From assembly GCF_031877795.1 (NCBI RefSeq), contig NC_133933.1, positions 70,188,503-70,252,502 of the forward strand: a stretch of DNA of 64,000 nt, read 5' to 3'. This document shows positions 40,501-47,900 of this stretch, one piece after another (position 1 is the stretch's first letter; every line of letters starts with the position of its first letter). Below the pieces are notes generated by a model. It had not been told where the DNA came from, searched no databases, and saw only the letters and a program-made list of their open reading frames with translations. A program made the translations under genes and the position numbers. Source of the DNA: Strix aluco (Eukaryota; Chordata; Aves; Strigiformes; Strigidae).

Positions 40501-40887
40501 CCTCTCCCAGACTCCCCAGGAGGCCCTGAAGGCCCCACCACCGGCTCCCCTCCCGTCCCCGAGGGCCCGGGGAGAGGTTTGCCGGTCCCCAACCCCGCGG
40601 GGCGAAACACCTGCCCCGGGCTGCACCGCTTCCTCACGCGCCGCCGGCGAGGGCAGCCCCGGGGAAGGCCGCCCGCCGCCCCCGGCCCTTACCAGGGAGA
40701 GCACTTTGTAGGTGTTCGGGTCCTTGTTCTTGCCGCCCGGAGCTTTCTCCGGCTCCTCGGCCACCTCCATGGCCGGCAGCATGGGCACGGCCGCAGACGG
40801 CAACTCGCCGTCAGCCGCCCCTATCCCACCGAGGTGATGATCCTCATGGCCCTTCCCCGCCGCCGCTTGCTGCCCGTTGCCCTGCAT
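1448..40887 (-). CDS. ENPP1: ENPP1, 5' half of the gene (coding exons 1-13, joined)
   Basis: Type II membrane ectoenzyme that cleaves extracellular ATP to AMP plus pyrophosphate and hydrolyses 2'3'-cGAMP. Joined exons: 40887-40693, 22733-22661, 20974-20858, 17438-17313, 17147-17087, 12095-11998, 9189-9110, 7719-7600, 6483-6374, 5287-5222, 4908-4836, 2805-2697, 1579-1448, in total 1360 coding bases. Domain order: cytoplasmic tail 1-61, membrane helix about 62-83, SMB1 93-125, SMB2 134-169, phosphodiesterase from about 192. Residues align with human ENPP1 at a constant offset of 15 through the catalytic domain: D203, T241, N262, D361, H365, D408 and H409 match human D218, T256, N277, D376, H380, D423 and H424. 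The last zinc ligand (human H535) lies in an exon outside the window. SMB1 separates it from ENPP3: the [11 protein letters not shown] stretch and the [11 protein letters not shown] tail are ENPP1-like. All introns are GT-AG and no frame is broken. Confidence 0.97.
2697..2805 (-). CDS. ENPP1: ENPP1 exon 12: zinc ligands D408 and H409 (residues 374-410)
   Basis: Encodes [20 protein letters not shown] through IIFISDHG. The ISDHG motif supplies D408 and H409, aligned with human D423 and H424, which bridge the two-zinc centre. The long helix with [11 protein letters not shown] matches mammals closely. 109 bp, acceptor CTTGCAG, donor GTAAAT, phase 1 out. Confidence 0.95.
4510..4527. repeat. (AC)n microsatellite in intron 11
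   Basis: About nine AC units followed by CCCC. Simple repeat. Confidence 0.8.
4836..4908 (-). CDS. ENPP1: ENPP1 exon 11: zinc ligands D361 and H365 (residues 349-373)
   Basis: Encodes [20 protein letters not shown] then PVSSG. The EPDSSGH motif holds D361 and H365, aligned with human zinc ligands D376 and H380; Y356 aligns with nucleotide-pocket Y371. The last residue is Gly where human has Glu. 73 bp, acceptor TGATATAG, donor GTAAGT, ending in phase 0. Confidence 0.94.
5222..5287 (-). CDS. ENPP1: ENPP1 exon 10 (residues 327-349)
   Basis: Encodes [20 protein letters not shown] then E and two bases of Arg349. It matches the mammalian helix segment PFEER..AVLQWLQLP, with Arg for Gln before WLQL. 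It is 66 bp with acceptor TGATACAG and donor GTAGGT, and its phases fit exons 9 and 11 exactly. It was found by similarity and splice sites, being too short for an ORF. Confidence 0.93.
6374..6483 (-). CDS. ENPP1: ENPP1 exon 9: nucleotide pocket (residues 291-327)
   Basis: Encodes [19 protein letters not shown] and on through NLYENYN. F306, W307, P308, D311 and Y325 align with human F321, W322, P323, D326 and Y340, the base-binding pocket. N315-G-T makes an N-glycosylation sequon absent from human, which has NGI here. The junction to exon 10 makes N326-S-S, matching the human NGS sequon. Acceptor CTCCTGCAG, donor GTATGT, 110 bp. Confidence 0.96.
7600..7719 (-). CDS. ENPP1: ENPP1 exon 8: substrate-binding segment (residues 251-290)
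   Basis: Encodes [19 protein letters not shown] through WYQGQP, 40 whole codons in phase 0-0. N262 (human N277) contacts the substrate phosphate; L275 and K280 align with nucleotide-pocket residues known from mammalian ENPP1 structures. N270-A-S is an N-glycosylation sequon kept from mammals. Acceptor is CAATTACAG and donor GTAAGT. Confidence 0.96.
9110..9189 (-). CDS. ENPP1: ENPP1 exon 7: nucleophile threonine (residues 224-250)
   Basis: Encodes [20 protein letters not shown] and on to NHYSIVT. T241 in the KTFPNHY motif aligns with human T256, the catalytic nucleophile that forms the nucleotidylated intermediate. F242 aligns with a base-stacking residue. Ser239 replaces the human Thr two positions before the nucleophile, a conservative change outside the catalytic set. 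Acceptor is CCCTCTAG and donor GTAAGA, 80 bp, phase 0 out. Confidence 0.95.
11998..12095 (-). CDS. ENPP1: ENPP1 exon 6: start of the phosphodiesterase domain, first zinc ligand
   Basis: Encodes [20 protein letters not shown] and on to VISKLQ (residues 191-224). [11 protein letters not shown] is the ENPP catalytic-core signature, and D203 aligns with human D218, a zinc ligand. The residues before it (FTKSPV) differ from human, which reads FETPPT. Acceptor is TGTTCAG and donor GTGAGT, 98 bp, phase 2 in and phase 1 out. Confidence 0.95.
14742..14765 (-). repeat. C-rich tract / G-quadruplex motif in intron 5
   Basis: On the minus strand (the ENPP1 pre-mRNA sense) four G runs of 5, 7, 4 and 3 are separated by loops of 3, 1 and 1 nt. 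This satisfies the G4 pattern with very short loops. A second C-rich tract, ten C then G then four C, lies at 13777-13791. Confidence 0.65.
14840..15110 (+). mobile_element. Ancient CR1 LINE 3' fragment in ENPP1 intron 5
   Basis: Plus-strand, strongly decayed CR1 3' end. It keeps the order AATATACAGGAAAGATCTGC, ACAAATAGTAACAGGCTTAA, then GACTAGATTGCTCTTGAAAT and a final TTATAATCCTATT, the usual CR1 3' text. No coding left. Antisense to ENPP1. Confidence 0.65.
17087..17147 (-). CDS. ENPP1: ENPP1 exon 5: linker between SMB2 and the catalytic domain (residues 171-191)
   Basis: Encodes [18 protein letters not shown] then PKG. It has the conserved pair of linker cysteines (C180, C188) and the SWVEE and EPQCP signatures of ENPP1. 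Only 61 bp, it was found by searching for EPQC on the minus strand and confirmed by splice sites (acceptor GTTTTAAG, donor GTGAGG) and by exact phase fit on both sides: two bases complete Gly171, and two bases of Gly191 carry over. Confidence 0.93.
17313..17438 (-). CDS. ENPP1: ENPP1 exon 4: somatomedin-B domain 2 (residues 129-171)
   Basis: Encodes [16 protein letters not shown] through VCKG. Eight cysteines at residues 134, 139, 149, 151, 155, 161, 162 and 169 complete the SMB pattern. The site of the common human K173Q variant aligns near residue 158, which is Asn here. The exon is 126 bp, phase 1-1, and only 165 bp from exon 5, the shortest intron of the window. Acceptor is GTTTTTTAG and donor GTAAAT. 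Confidence 0.95.
18552..19654 (-). mobile_element. CR1 LINE, young copy A, 5'-truncated, in ENPP1 intron 3
   Basis: The 3' end is at low coordinate (terminal unit ATTCTGTG on the minus strand). The 5' break is at 19654, where similarity to copies B and C stops at GAGAATGCT. It holds the last part of the ORF2 reverse transcriptase, open from 19525 to 18833, with FADDTKLGG and [10 protein letters not shown]. An Arg codon (CGG in the other copies) is TGA just upstream of the open part, which fits CpG decay. A second open frame, 18842-18603, starts [12 protein letters not shown] and is the usual CR1 C-terminal tail, out of frame with the reverse transcriptase. Inserted in the sense direction of ENPP1. 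Confidence 0.93.
19854..19897 (+). repeat. 44-bp repeat, copy 1 (intron 3)
   Basis: Begins GGCCATGTTTATTTTGGATT and ends GAAGTTACCAAAC. It matches 23314-23357 at 43 of 44 positions (C at 19883 versus T at 23343). Flanks do not match. Family unknown. Confidence 0.8.
20858..20974 (-). CDS. ENPP1: ENPP1 exon 3: somatomedin-B domain 1 (residues 90-129)
   Basis: Encodes [14 protein letters not shown] through CIQP. The eight SMB cysteines are at residues 93, 97, 105, 107, 111, 117, 118 and 125, the full disulfide-knot set. The exon is exactly one domain, 117 bp, with phase-1 introns on both sides. In mammalian ENPP1 the SMB domains mediate homodimerisation and are the reported contact with the insulin receptor. 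Acceptor is ATATTACAG and donor GTAAGA. Confidence 0.96.
22318..22336. repeat. Poly-T tract in intron 1
   Basis: A run of about 18 T after GGGTTTG. Homopolymer, no associated element seen. Confidence 0.7.
22661..22733 (-). CDS. ENPP1: ENPP1 exon 2: signal-anchor membrane helix (residues 66-90)
   Basis: Encodes [20 protein letters not shown], then CSKD and the first base of Val90. Together with the last residues of exon 1 it forms one uncleaved hydrophobic segment, the type II signal anchor of ENPP1. The acceptor is TCCCACAG and the donor GTAACT. It is 73 bp long and leaves phase 1, the phase shared by both following SMB exons. It is too short to show up as an ORF and was found by matching the helix and the splice sites. 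Confidence 0.93.
23314..23357 (+). repeat. 44-bp repeat, copy 2 (intron 1)
   Basis: Partner of 19854-19897 in the same orientation, about 3.46 kb away, with a single mismatch and sharp edges on both sides. Confidence 0.8.
24097..24137. repeat. Inverted repeat, perfect 11-bp arms
   Basis: GAATTCTAGAC at 24097-24107 and its exact reverse complement GTCTAGAATTC at 24127-24137, separated by 19 nt. In intron 1; function unknown. Confidence 0.7.
29204..31910 (-). mobile_element. CR1 LINE, young copy B, longest copy, in ENPP1 intron 1
   Basis: From the 3' terminal ATTCTGTG near 29204 into the ORF2 endonuclease domain near 31910 ([24 protein letters not shown], then VCYRPPN and [14 protein letters not shown]). 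The reverse transcriptase follows (30619-29486). Damage: a 1-nt deletion in the endonuclease near 31570-31577, a TAG at 31198-31196 where copy C has Gln, a TAA near 30644 where C has His, and Asn in place of the motif A Asp (YLNFSKAFD). A tail frame, 29495-29280, is open but offset. 5' end judged by loss of similarity. Sense to ENPP1. Confidence 0.93.
33930..33952. repeat. Short hairpin with 9-bp arms in intron 1
   Basis: TGCTCAAGC and GCTTGAGCA flank a 5-nt loop, followed directly by an overlapping CACGTG E-box at 33951-33956. Confidence 0.6.
36626..37205 (-). mobile_element. Old CR1 LINE fragment in ENPP1 intron 1
   Basis: Minus-strand CR1 3' region. Recognisable stretches are ATCATAAGGCTAGAAAGGAC at the 3' end, CTCAGCCTCTCCTCATGAGG in the middle, and GGGCCCCAGCCTGGACATAG near the 5' end. 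Many substitutions and indels, no open frame. Edges judged by eye. Confidence 0.8.
40693..40887 (-). CDS. ENPP1: ENPP1 exon 1: start codon and cytoplasmic tail (residues 1-65)
   Basis: Begins [13 protein letters not shown] and ends [11 protein letters not shown], directly before donor GTAAGG. The ATG at 40887 is the first in-frame ATG: the same frame has a TAG at 40929-40927, and only a GTG lies between. The ATG has A at -3. A second in-frame Met, residue 40 ([11 protein letters not shown]), has G at both -3 and +4 and corresponds to the internal Met of mammalian ENPP1 once proposed as an alternative start. The tail is Gly/Ala-rich and about 15 residues shorter than in human. The exon ends in phase 0, just as the hydrophobic anchor begins. 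Confidence 0.95.
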
Positions 40888-40927
40888 GGTCCCCGCAGCT
40901 CTGTCCTCCACCCGCCGTGGCCACGGC

Positions 40928-40935
40928 TATTAATA
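40928..40935 (-). promoter_or_regulatory. TATTAATA box, candidate ENPP1 core promoter element
   Basis: An AT-only palindrome in an otherwise GC-rich island, 40 nt upstream of the ENPP1 start codon on the minus strand. If it acts as a TATA box, transcription would start near 40904 and the 5' UTR would be under 20 nt. Inference from position and composition only. Confidence 0.4.
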
Positions 40936-41055
40936 GCGTGGCGGCCCGGCCCCGGTCCCGGCTCCAGCTCCAGCCCCGCCCCGCCCGGGAGGGCGGCCCC
41001 CGCTCCCCCGCCGACACCCCCGCCGGCCGCAGCGCGGAGGAGGGAGCGGGTCCTT

Positions 41056-41078
41056 CCCTTCCCTTCCCTTCCCTTCCC
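41056..41078 (-). promoter_or_regulatory. G-quadruplex motif upstream of ENPP1
   Basis: The plus strand has five CCC runs separated by TT, so the minus (ENPP1 sense) strand has five GGG runs separated by AA, a textbook G4 pattern, about 170-190 bp upstream of the start codon. Folding is inferred. Confidence 0.6.
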
Positions 41079-41410
41079 GCCCGCCCCGCTCGGCCGCCCC
41101 CCACTTCCCGCCCCCTCCCTGCAGGTGAGGGCGGGCCGCGGGCGCCCCTCCCTGCGGGCAGGGCGGCGGCGGGGCAGAGCCGGGCCGGGCCGCGGGGCCG
41201 GCGGAGGGGCCGTCACATCCCGCCGCTCCAAAATAGCGGTCGGGGGAGGGCGCCGGGCCGTGTTTACGAGGGAGCGGAGAAAGTTTCCGCTGCCCGACCC
41301 CCGCCGCGGGAAGCGGGCGGAGGCGGTGGCGCGGCCTTTCCCGAAGCCGCCCAGCGGCCCCGGCGGCGACACAGGTGTGCGCGGCGGCCGGGGCGGGGGC
41401 GACCGGGACC

Positions 41411-41434
41411 GGTCCTGGTCCTGGTCCTGGTCCT
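41411..41434. repeat. Short tandem repeat, four GGTCCT units
   Basis: Four head-to-tail GGTCCT units at the upstream edge of the CpG island, followed by GATGCCGGTGCCGG. A simple repeat with no function claimed. Confidence 0.7.
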
Positions 41435-41734
41435 GATGCCGGTGCCGGCAGAGGCAGGCAGCCCCCGGTGCGTGTTTGCAGCCCGAGCTCTGCTCGCCGG
41501 CGCTTTATTGCCGGCTGCTGGTCTCCTCTGCAGGCTGAAGGTGCTCCTCTCCCTGCCGGCTGGTCTTCGCCCCTTCCCGAGAAGGGTTTCTTCTTTCAGT
41601 TCTAATGTGCTGATGGGTTTGATTTCCTAGGACTTGAGGAGTCTGTGGTAGATGTATTTTAACTGTCAATGTACTTAGAAAAGAGTGGCACTTTCACAGT
41701 TTCTGACAAAATCCATATTTTCTGAAAAATAGAA

Positions 41735-41942
41735 TCAGAATCACAGAATCATTCAGGTTGGAAAAGACCCTTGGGATCATCGAGTCCAACCATCAGCCCT
41801 ACTCTAAAAGTTCTCCCCTACGCCATATCCCCCAACATCTCAACTAAACGACCCTTAAACACATCCAGGGATGGTGACTCCACCACCTCCCTGGGCAGCC
41901 TATTCCACTGTCTGACCACTCTTTCTGTGAAAACTTTTTTCT
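41735..41942 (-). mobile_element. CR1 LINE 3' end fragment
   Basis: Minus-strand CR1 3' end of about 208 bp, with GGTTGGACTCGATGATCCC, RHPWMCLR-type tail text and two terminal ATTCTGTG-like units at 41735-41750. It differs from copies A-C at many positions, so it is another CR1 subfamily. It lies 260 bp upstream of the CpG island edge. Confidence 0.85.
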
Positions 41943-44900
41943 GTGAAAAATAGCTACGGTGAAAAGAAAATTTCCTTTGGAAGTGATTTTGATCCCTGTA
42001 AAAATGTTGTTGCTCTGTTTTCTGTTTCAGCTGAGTTGCACAGACAATATGCCACTACAGTTTTCCTTTAAAAATAATTGTGAAGATAAGGCATTTACAA
42101 AACTGTTGGTCTGTAGTGCTACTGCAGCTCACAGAATATTAAGAGTTCCTGCAGACTTGCCTGCATATGCCTGTGGTCATCTAATGAGGCTCCATAGGAG
42201 CAGTCTTGCAGATTTCTACACTAATATTTCACTTTATTGGGAAAAAAAAAAAAAAAAAAAAAGGGCAACAGAAGTGCAAGAACTAATTAGCTCTTGAGTC
42301 TACAGTGAGAGTCTCCTTTATTCCATTAATGCGGCATTTCAAGCAACTCTCCAACTGAGCAATCGACTTACATGTTCAAGGACTTTGACATTTGAACTGT
42401 TAAAAAAATGTAAATTGAACAGTGATAATTTTGAAACACTCATGAAAACTGACACAGCCAAATTGGAGGGTTTTTTCAGTGAACGTTGTTTTAATAACTA
42501 GCACAACAAGAGGCAGTAACAACCTTATTTTTTTTCCCCTAAAAATGAGGACACTGCTATCCCATGATTTTAAGTTAAAGTCTTCTTTTTCTCTCAGTTT
42601 CCATTCATACTGGCAGGAAAGGAAATGCCTTCCCCCCCAAAAATCGTCAGAGAAAATTAAAAGCTTTTGGAGGTTTTTTTACAAATAGTTAAAACTTTCT
42701 TTTTAATTTTCATGTTTTTGTATGTAGAAAGATATTTTCTGATTAATTTTAAGACTAAATCAAATAGAAATCTCATTTCTTGTCCTGTGTAAGTCATCCA
42801 CTCAAAAGTTTGAATAGCACATCCTGTGTACTGATGATTCAATGGAAATGATGTATAACTACATCACAAACAAAACTGTATCTTTTTTTTTTTCCATAGA
42901 AAGAAAGGACATTCTGCAGCTGGTGCTAATTTCTGAGTTGTTCATTCAGTAACTATTCATTAACGGTTACTTTCCTATACACAAATATTCATTAAACAGC
43001 CTCAATTTTGTAACTTCTTTCTGTGTCAATACCAGCAGTTAAGGTGCTTCAGGCTAAGCATGGAAATAATTAACCAGTATGGAAGATAATTAAACTACCA
43101 GTGACAAGTAAGCTTATTCCAGCTGTCTGACAGAGTGTCAAGGTACTCTAGGCAAGAGGAGAATGGAAAACCAAAAAGGACTAAGTTTTGGTGCTGAAGA
43201 AATCAGGTGAAAAGTCTTTTCTGTTGAATAATAGAAGAGACAAAACATTTCCAGTGTTCAACTTTCAGAAATCTAGAGTTGTGTGATCTCTGTGGGAGGA
43301 GATTGTTAAGTACAGTAAATACCATTTTAACAAATCTGACAAAAGACATCATTGTGCATTGAATTAATTACAAGGATTACTGAGATTGCAAATTCAAATT
43401 CCAAAGAATTGGCAGCAGCCATTTCAACCGAGAAGCTTTTGAGGAACCCAGGGCTGCTGCCAGTGCAGCTGCCAGCTCCAGCTGTGACTGAATCAAACTG
43501 CCTCACCAAATGTCAAGGGAGAACAGCAGCAACACCAGCTTCGTGTTTCCGGGCCTTATCTGTAAAGGGAGTCATCAGAGATTATCAATTTTAATTTGTT
43601 GCTCAGCTGTTAGCGGCTGCAGGGAAGACAAACGAACATAAATGATGTAGTAGGAAAAGTAAACATAGGGAGTTTTCCACGCTGCTGCATCTCAGAGCTT
43701 GTGACACTTGTCACTTGCATTTTTTTACCTGGATAAAATCTCCACCAAATGTCTGGCTTTTAGGAAGACTGGAGCAAACACCAAGTACCCACATAACCCT
43801 CATCTGACTCCAGTTTGTGAGGTGGCTATGGCACAAATCGAAACTATGGGCTAGCAACAGAGGGTGTAAATTGCACCTCGTTGCATGAGGGGGCTATCTG
43901 CTCACTCCAGCCAGAGTGTGAAGAGCCTTGCTGCTCTCGCAGCAGGAGGACAGACCAAACTTGCAGGCAGAGGAAGGAGTACTGACCTACAAGGTTGCCT
44001 CTGATAATCAGCTCCAGGCTGGCAGGGTCTTGACCCTTAAATTGCAGCATAAACCTTCTCCCGGTGGTTGGTGGTTGTGGGAACTATTTCATGTTGCATT
44101 GTCTCTAATCCTCAGCAAAATTTCTGTAGCTGTAAAAAAGATCAGGAGCTCCAGACTAAAAGCCCGAAGCTGCTTGTTAAAGAACACTGGCTGCTCAGCA
44201 TAACACTGGACTCTCCACCTTATGGGAGCTAAAGAAGTTCTGTTTCTCAGCTCCTGCTCTGAGGTCTTCGCTGGTGCTGTTGCACAAGAGCTGCATTGTA
44301 AACTATTCTAAAACTGAGTGAAAATTAGCAATTGCCTTAGTTTCTGAAATATTCTTATGGGGAATTTTATTTAACACTCAAAGTATGTTTAAAACTTTAC
44401 CAAAACAGAAGAAATCCTTAATAAAAGGGACAAATGAGAGTGGAGGTATATCTGAAACTGTTTTATTGTGTCCGGCAGTAATGTCCTAGAAGAAGTCAGA
44501 AATCCCATGGAATTTATGGGCACATCAAACCACGTAGATTGAACTGTGTTTTTCAGGTTTGTATCTGTATTTTGTATTTGCGTGTTACCAGTGACCAGGG
44601 ATGGTACATAGCCGAGCAATGAGCCAAGGCACAAGGTCAAGGTAAAGTTTCAGAACACACGTTGCAAGACACAGGTTCTGAACTTTCCATCATGGTGTCT
44701 CTTTGTCAGGAAAAAAAGACTTAGTCCCTCATAACTACTTGTTTCAGAATCTGTTAATTTTACTCTCCAACATGCCCCCTTTTTGATAAGTACACAAAAT
44801 TAGTTTTGCAAAGAATTACCAATTTTTTTGCTGTTTTACTGGTCTTCAAGAAAAATATGATCTCAGGATAATAAACTGATCATCTACTATTTCCTGTATC

Positions 44901-47900
44901 ATTGAAAAATGGCATAATCCTGCCTGCTTTTAGTCTTAGTTTGGCATATATTATTGTAACTTTAATAACTGTTACTCTAACAGTGGTTAGATTGCGGGCA
45001 ACAATACAAGCAAACTATGAAAAACTTTTATTTTAGCAATAGAAAATACTTGCTTGACAGTGATTGCCTGTCACAAGCACATTGTATGATGTTTGAATAC
45101 TTTAATGCCACACAAGCAGACATTCGTTATGCTGCTATCAGTGTAATCTCTCTAGCAAACAGAGTTTTAATACCTAATCTGGCAACCATATCTAAGTGGT
45201 CTGCACAAGCAAGCCTATTACCAGGAAGAGCACTTTTGTACCTATGGTGGAAAACTTGTAGGATGTTCACCAACAAGAGGAAAGAAAAAGGGAAAATACT
45301 GTATTAGAGTAACCAGTCCTGTGGTTTCTTGCAGACCTGAAGGATTAATACAGTGCTGCTTCTAGCGAGGTTAAAAGCAGTGCATATCAGCCTGAGACGA
45401 GTCCAGAACAAAGCAATAGTGTAGGTACTGCAGCTAGCTAGTGATTTAAAGAAGATAAAACATTCTTTCATAAGTTAAATGTGTTACAGTTGAAACTAAA
45501 TAAATAAACAGAAGGCATACTTCTGTTCTCATCCATATTGATCTCTGCATGATATAGACGTGCTACAACCAACTCCTCTTTCAGTTCCTGCCTTAAAACC
45601 CATTTCTTCTAAGACATCTATAACAACTTGGTAATCCAAAAGGTAACATATAAAAAGGCTGCTGTGAAATTACATCGACTAACTGTCCTCTGAATCTTCA
45701 AGATGTATTCCTAAGAACCAGCCTCACCACTTTAAATCACACTGGGAAAACCCCTTACGTCTCATTCATTTTTGACAACTCAAAGTGAACAAAGGGATGG
45801 GAAAAAAAAGTCTTTCAAACTAGATGGTCGACTGGGGGCAGAGATTTGAAAAAATGCCCAAGGAATTTAGGAATGCACATTCTCCATCTCCAGACAGATT
45901 TTTATTCCTAAATCATATAAACAGTTTTGAAATCCACCTTTATTTCATGCCTAAGAGTAAAACAACTGCTGTATTAAATCAGGTTAAACAGTGATCAAAG
46001 ATCTGCAGCTGAGAAGATTTTTGAGCCAGAGGGAAGATCTCCTGCTAAATACTGTTTGACATAATTTTTCATCACGTCTAACCACTTTTTGAACACATGA
46101 ACGCTTTTACCATCTACCCCATTCTGCGGTAGAAAATTTTGGAGTTTAATTCTTGGTGTCTGAAGAAATGCCTCTTTATATCTTAGTGTTTATTGTCATC
46201 ATGTAAAATATGTAGGTCAATGTATTCTGAGAAAGTCCTGTGCCCTGTATAGTAGCATTGCCATTCACATGCTTCATGTCTCCTTTTCAAAAGCTGCAGG
46301 CACTGGCATTCACTACTTTTTTACTGGAAACAAGTACATGGAATGCCAAGTTTGCATTTCACTGCTGGAACAACATCTTTTTCATATGAACATACTAAAA
46401 TGTCATCAAAACAAAATTCTGGAAAATACCTTTACTTTTGAAAAGTACCCAGAATTATGCTTTAAGACTGGCTGCACTGAATTATCATTAAAAAAAAAAA
46501 AAGTTCATGATTTTCACAATGCAAGTTTTTCCAGTGTTTTAACAGACCACAAATGATCCAGGAACTTGTTGCACATTTAAGGAAACATCTGGTATTGTAA
46601 AATAGGATATTACTCAATAAAATCCACACAAAATTAAAATACTATGTGCAGGGATAATGAGAGAAGCACCATTTGTTATTCCTTTCAGAAAAAAACTAAT
46701 GAAGGCATAAGACAGGAGTTTAAACATTATTAACATTAATATAAACATTATTAATATTAATATTATACTTGGCAAGCATAGTGTTAAAATTAACTAGAAA
46801 ACTCAAGAGAAAAAACTCAAAGATCTCCAGAAGGGAGGGAAAGGGGAGGAGCACCTGGAAGGAAAGAGAGGGGAAGCTATATCTTTGTTTTTTAATGCTG
46901 CAGATGCTGTTTCTCATTCATCTGAATTTCAGTGCGGTATATGCAAGCATTGCAAGTTTAGTAGATGATCAGATTCAACAGAACAAAACGCCTAATGAAA
47001 ACATTTTGTTGTTTGGATCAAATTTCCTCTCCATAAAAGGACATCCATAAAGCCTCTAAGTAGTTTGAATAGCTGTGGCATTTCTGTACTTCAGATTAAC
47101 AACAACAACAAATACTCCACGTTTCTGGAGTCCTGACCATTACAGCCTTCACTGGACATCTGGTTTTGCAATCCTGACAGGTCTGTGCCCAAACACTTCT
47201 GAAAGCTTAAACGCTGTTTAAGAACAACATCTGTATATAAATTTGAATCAGCCATGAATTGTAGAGCTCTCTAATAATCTCTAAGTAAACTGACTACATT
47301 AATTTTTTCTTAGGAATACTATAACTCTTTTCCAATGGAAACAACTACCTAATGTTAGGGTCTAACATGTTGCTACAGTCAGGAACAAATACCTGTCCTT
47401 GCACTGCCACGTCAGCCTGTGCCCGAGTTCCTCGCTGGTGCACATCTCCTGCTCAACTGTTCTGCTTCTGTGCTTCCTCTGGCTTGATGTGATCATGCAC
47501 ACACAGAAAAATTCACCAAGCAGGGAAACCCTGTCTCCTGGTAGGAAATATTCACACTCTTGTCTCCAAACAGGTTGAGTGGATGTGACCAGCACCTGAG
47601 CTCACCCCAATCCTCCTTCAACTCTAGAGTCTTCAACTCTGCCCTGCACCCAGTTAACCCATCCCACTTCTTCTTAGACTCCCACAACAAAAAACTACCC
47701 AGGGAAATTCCTGGAGAACATTTTAGTATTAGTCTTCTGGGCTTTATAGTTTGCTTCCTCTGCATTTATGAAAACAGATCTTTAGAAATATAAAAGTACA
47801 AGAGGATGCACAACACTTCTTCTGGTAAAACTGCTTCAGACTGATAAAATGCAACCATTTTCTGGGACATGGCCCAGGCGAGAAGCCGTCTAGGAAAGGG

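Larger units (their letters stand above)
22734..40692 (-). other. ENPP1 intron 1, about 18 kb
   Basis: The largest intron, phase 0, between the cytoplasmic-tail exon and the membrane-helix exon. It holds the second 44-bp repeat, young CR1 copy B and an older CR1 at 36626-37205. 22734-29203, 31911-36625 and 37206-40360 show no other recognisable element. 33340-34330 is less AT-rich and richer in C and T than its surroundings. The last 330 bp lie in the CpG island. Confidence 0.8.
40360..41480. promoter_or_regulatory. CpG island over ENPP1 exon 1 and promoter
   Basis: About 1.1 kb of very GC-rich, CpG-dense sequence stands out from the AT-rich surroundings on both sides. It covers exon 1, the first 330 bp of intron 1 and about 600 bp upstream. 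Open frames on both strands here follow from the lack of AT-rich stop codons and are not genes. Edges were judged by eye. Confidence 0.88.

Noticed and set aside
40888..40911. GTG upstream of the ENPP1 ATG as an alternative start (MEDRAAGT reading)
   Set aside because: It is a GTG, not an ATG; the first in-frame ATG at 40887 fits the ENPP1 tail and has A at -3.
40579..41630. Long plus-strand open frames (285 and 237 codons) and a minus-strand frame of 183 codons in the CpG island
   Set aside because: Low-complexity Arg/Pro/Gly text caused by high GC and absence of stop codons; they overlap the ENPP1 promoter and each other in several frames.
42001..42262. Possible processed retrogene ending in a 21-A tract
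   Set aside because: The sequence before the A tract matches no gene I recognise, and no target duplication is visible.
45017..45307. Plus-strand open frame of 96 codons that reads fairly protein-like
   Set aside because: No known motif, and no clear exon borders. A translated search would decide; left unannotated.
46040..46260. Possible ancient CR1/L3-like 3' fragment
   Set aside because: A few phrases (GAAGAAATGCCTCTTTAT) resemble old LINE 3' ends, but the match is too weak to support a call by eye.
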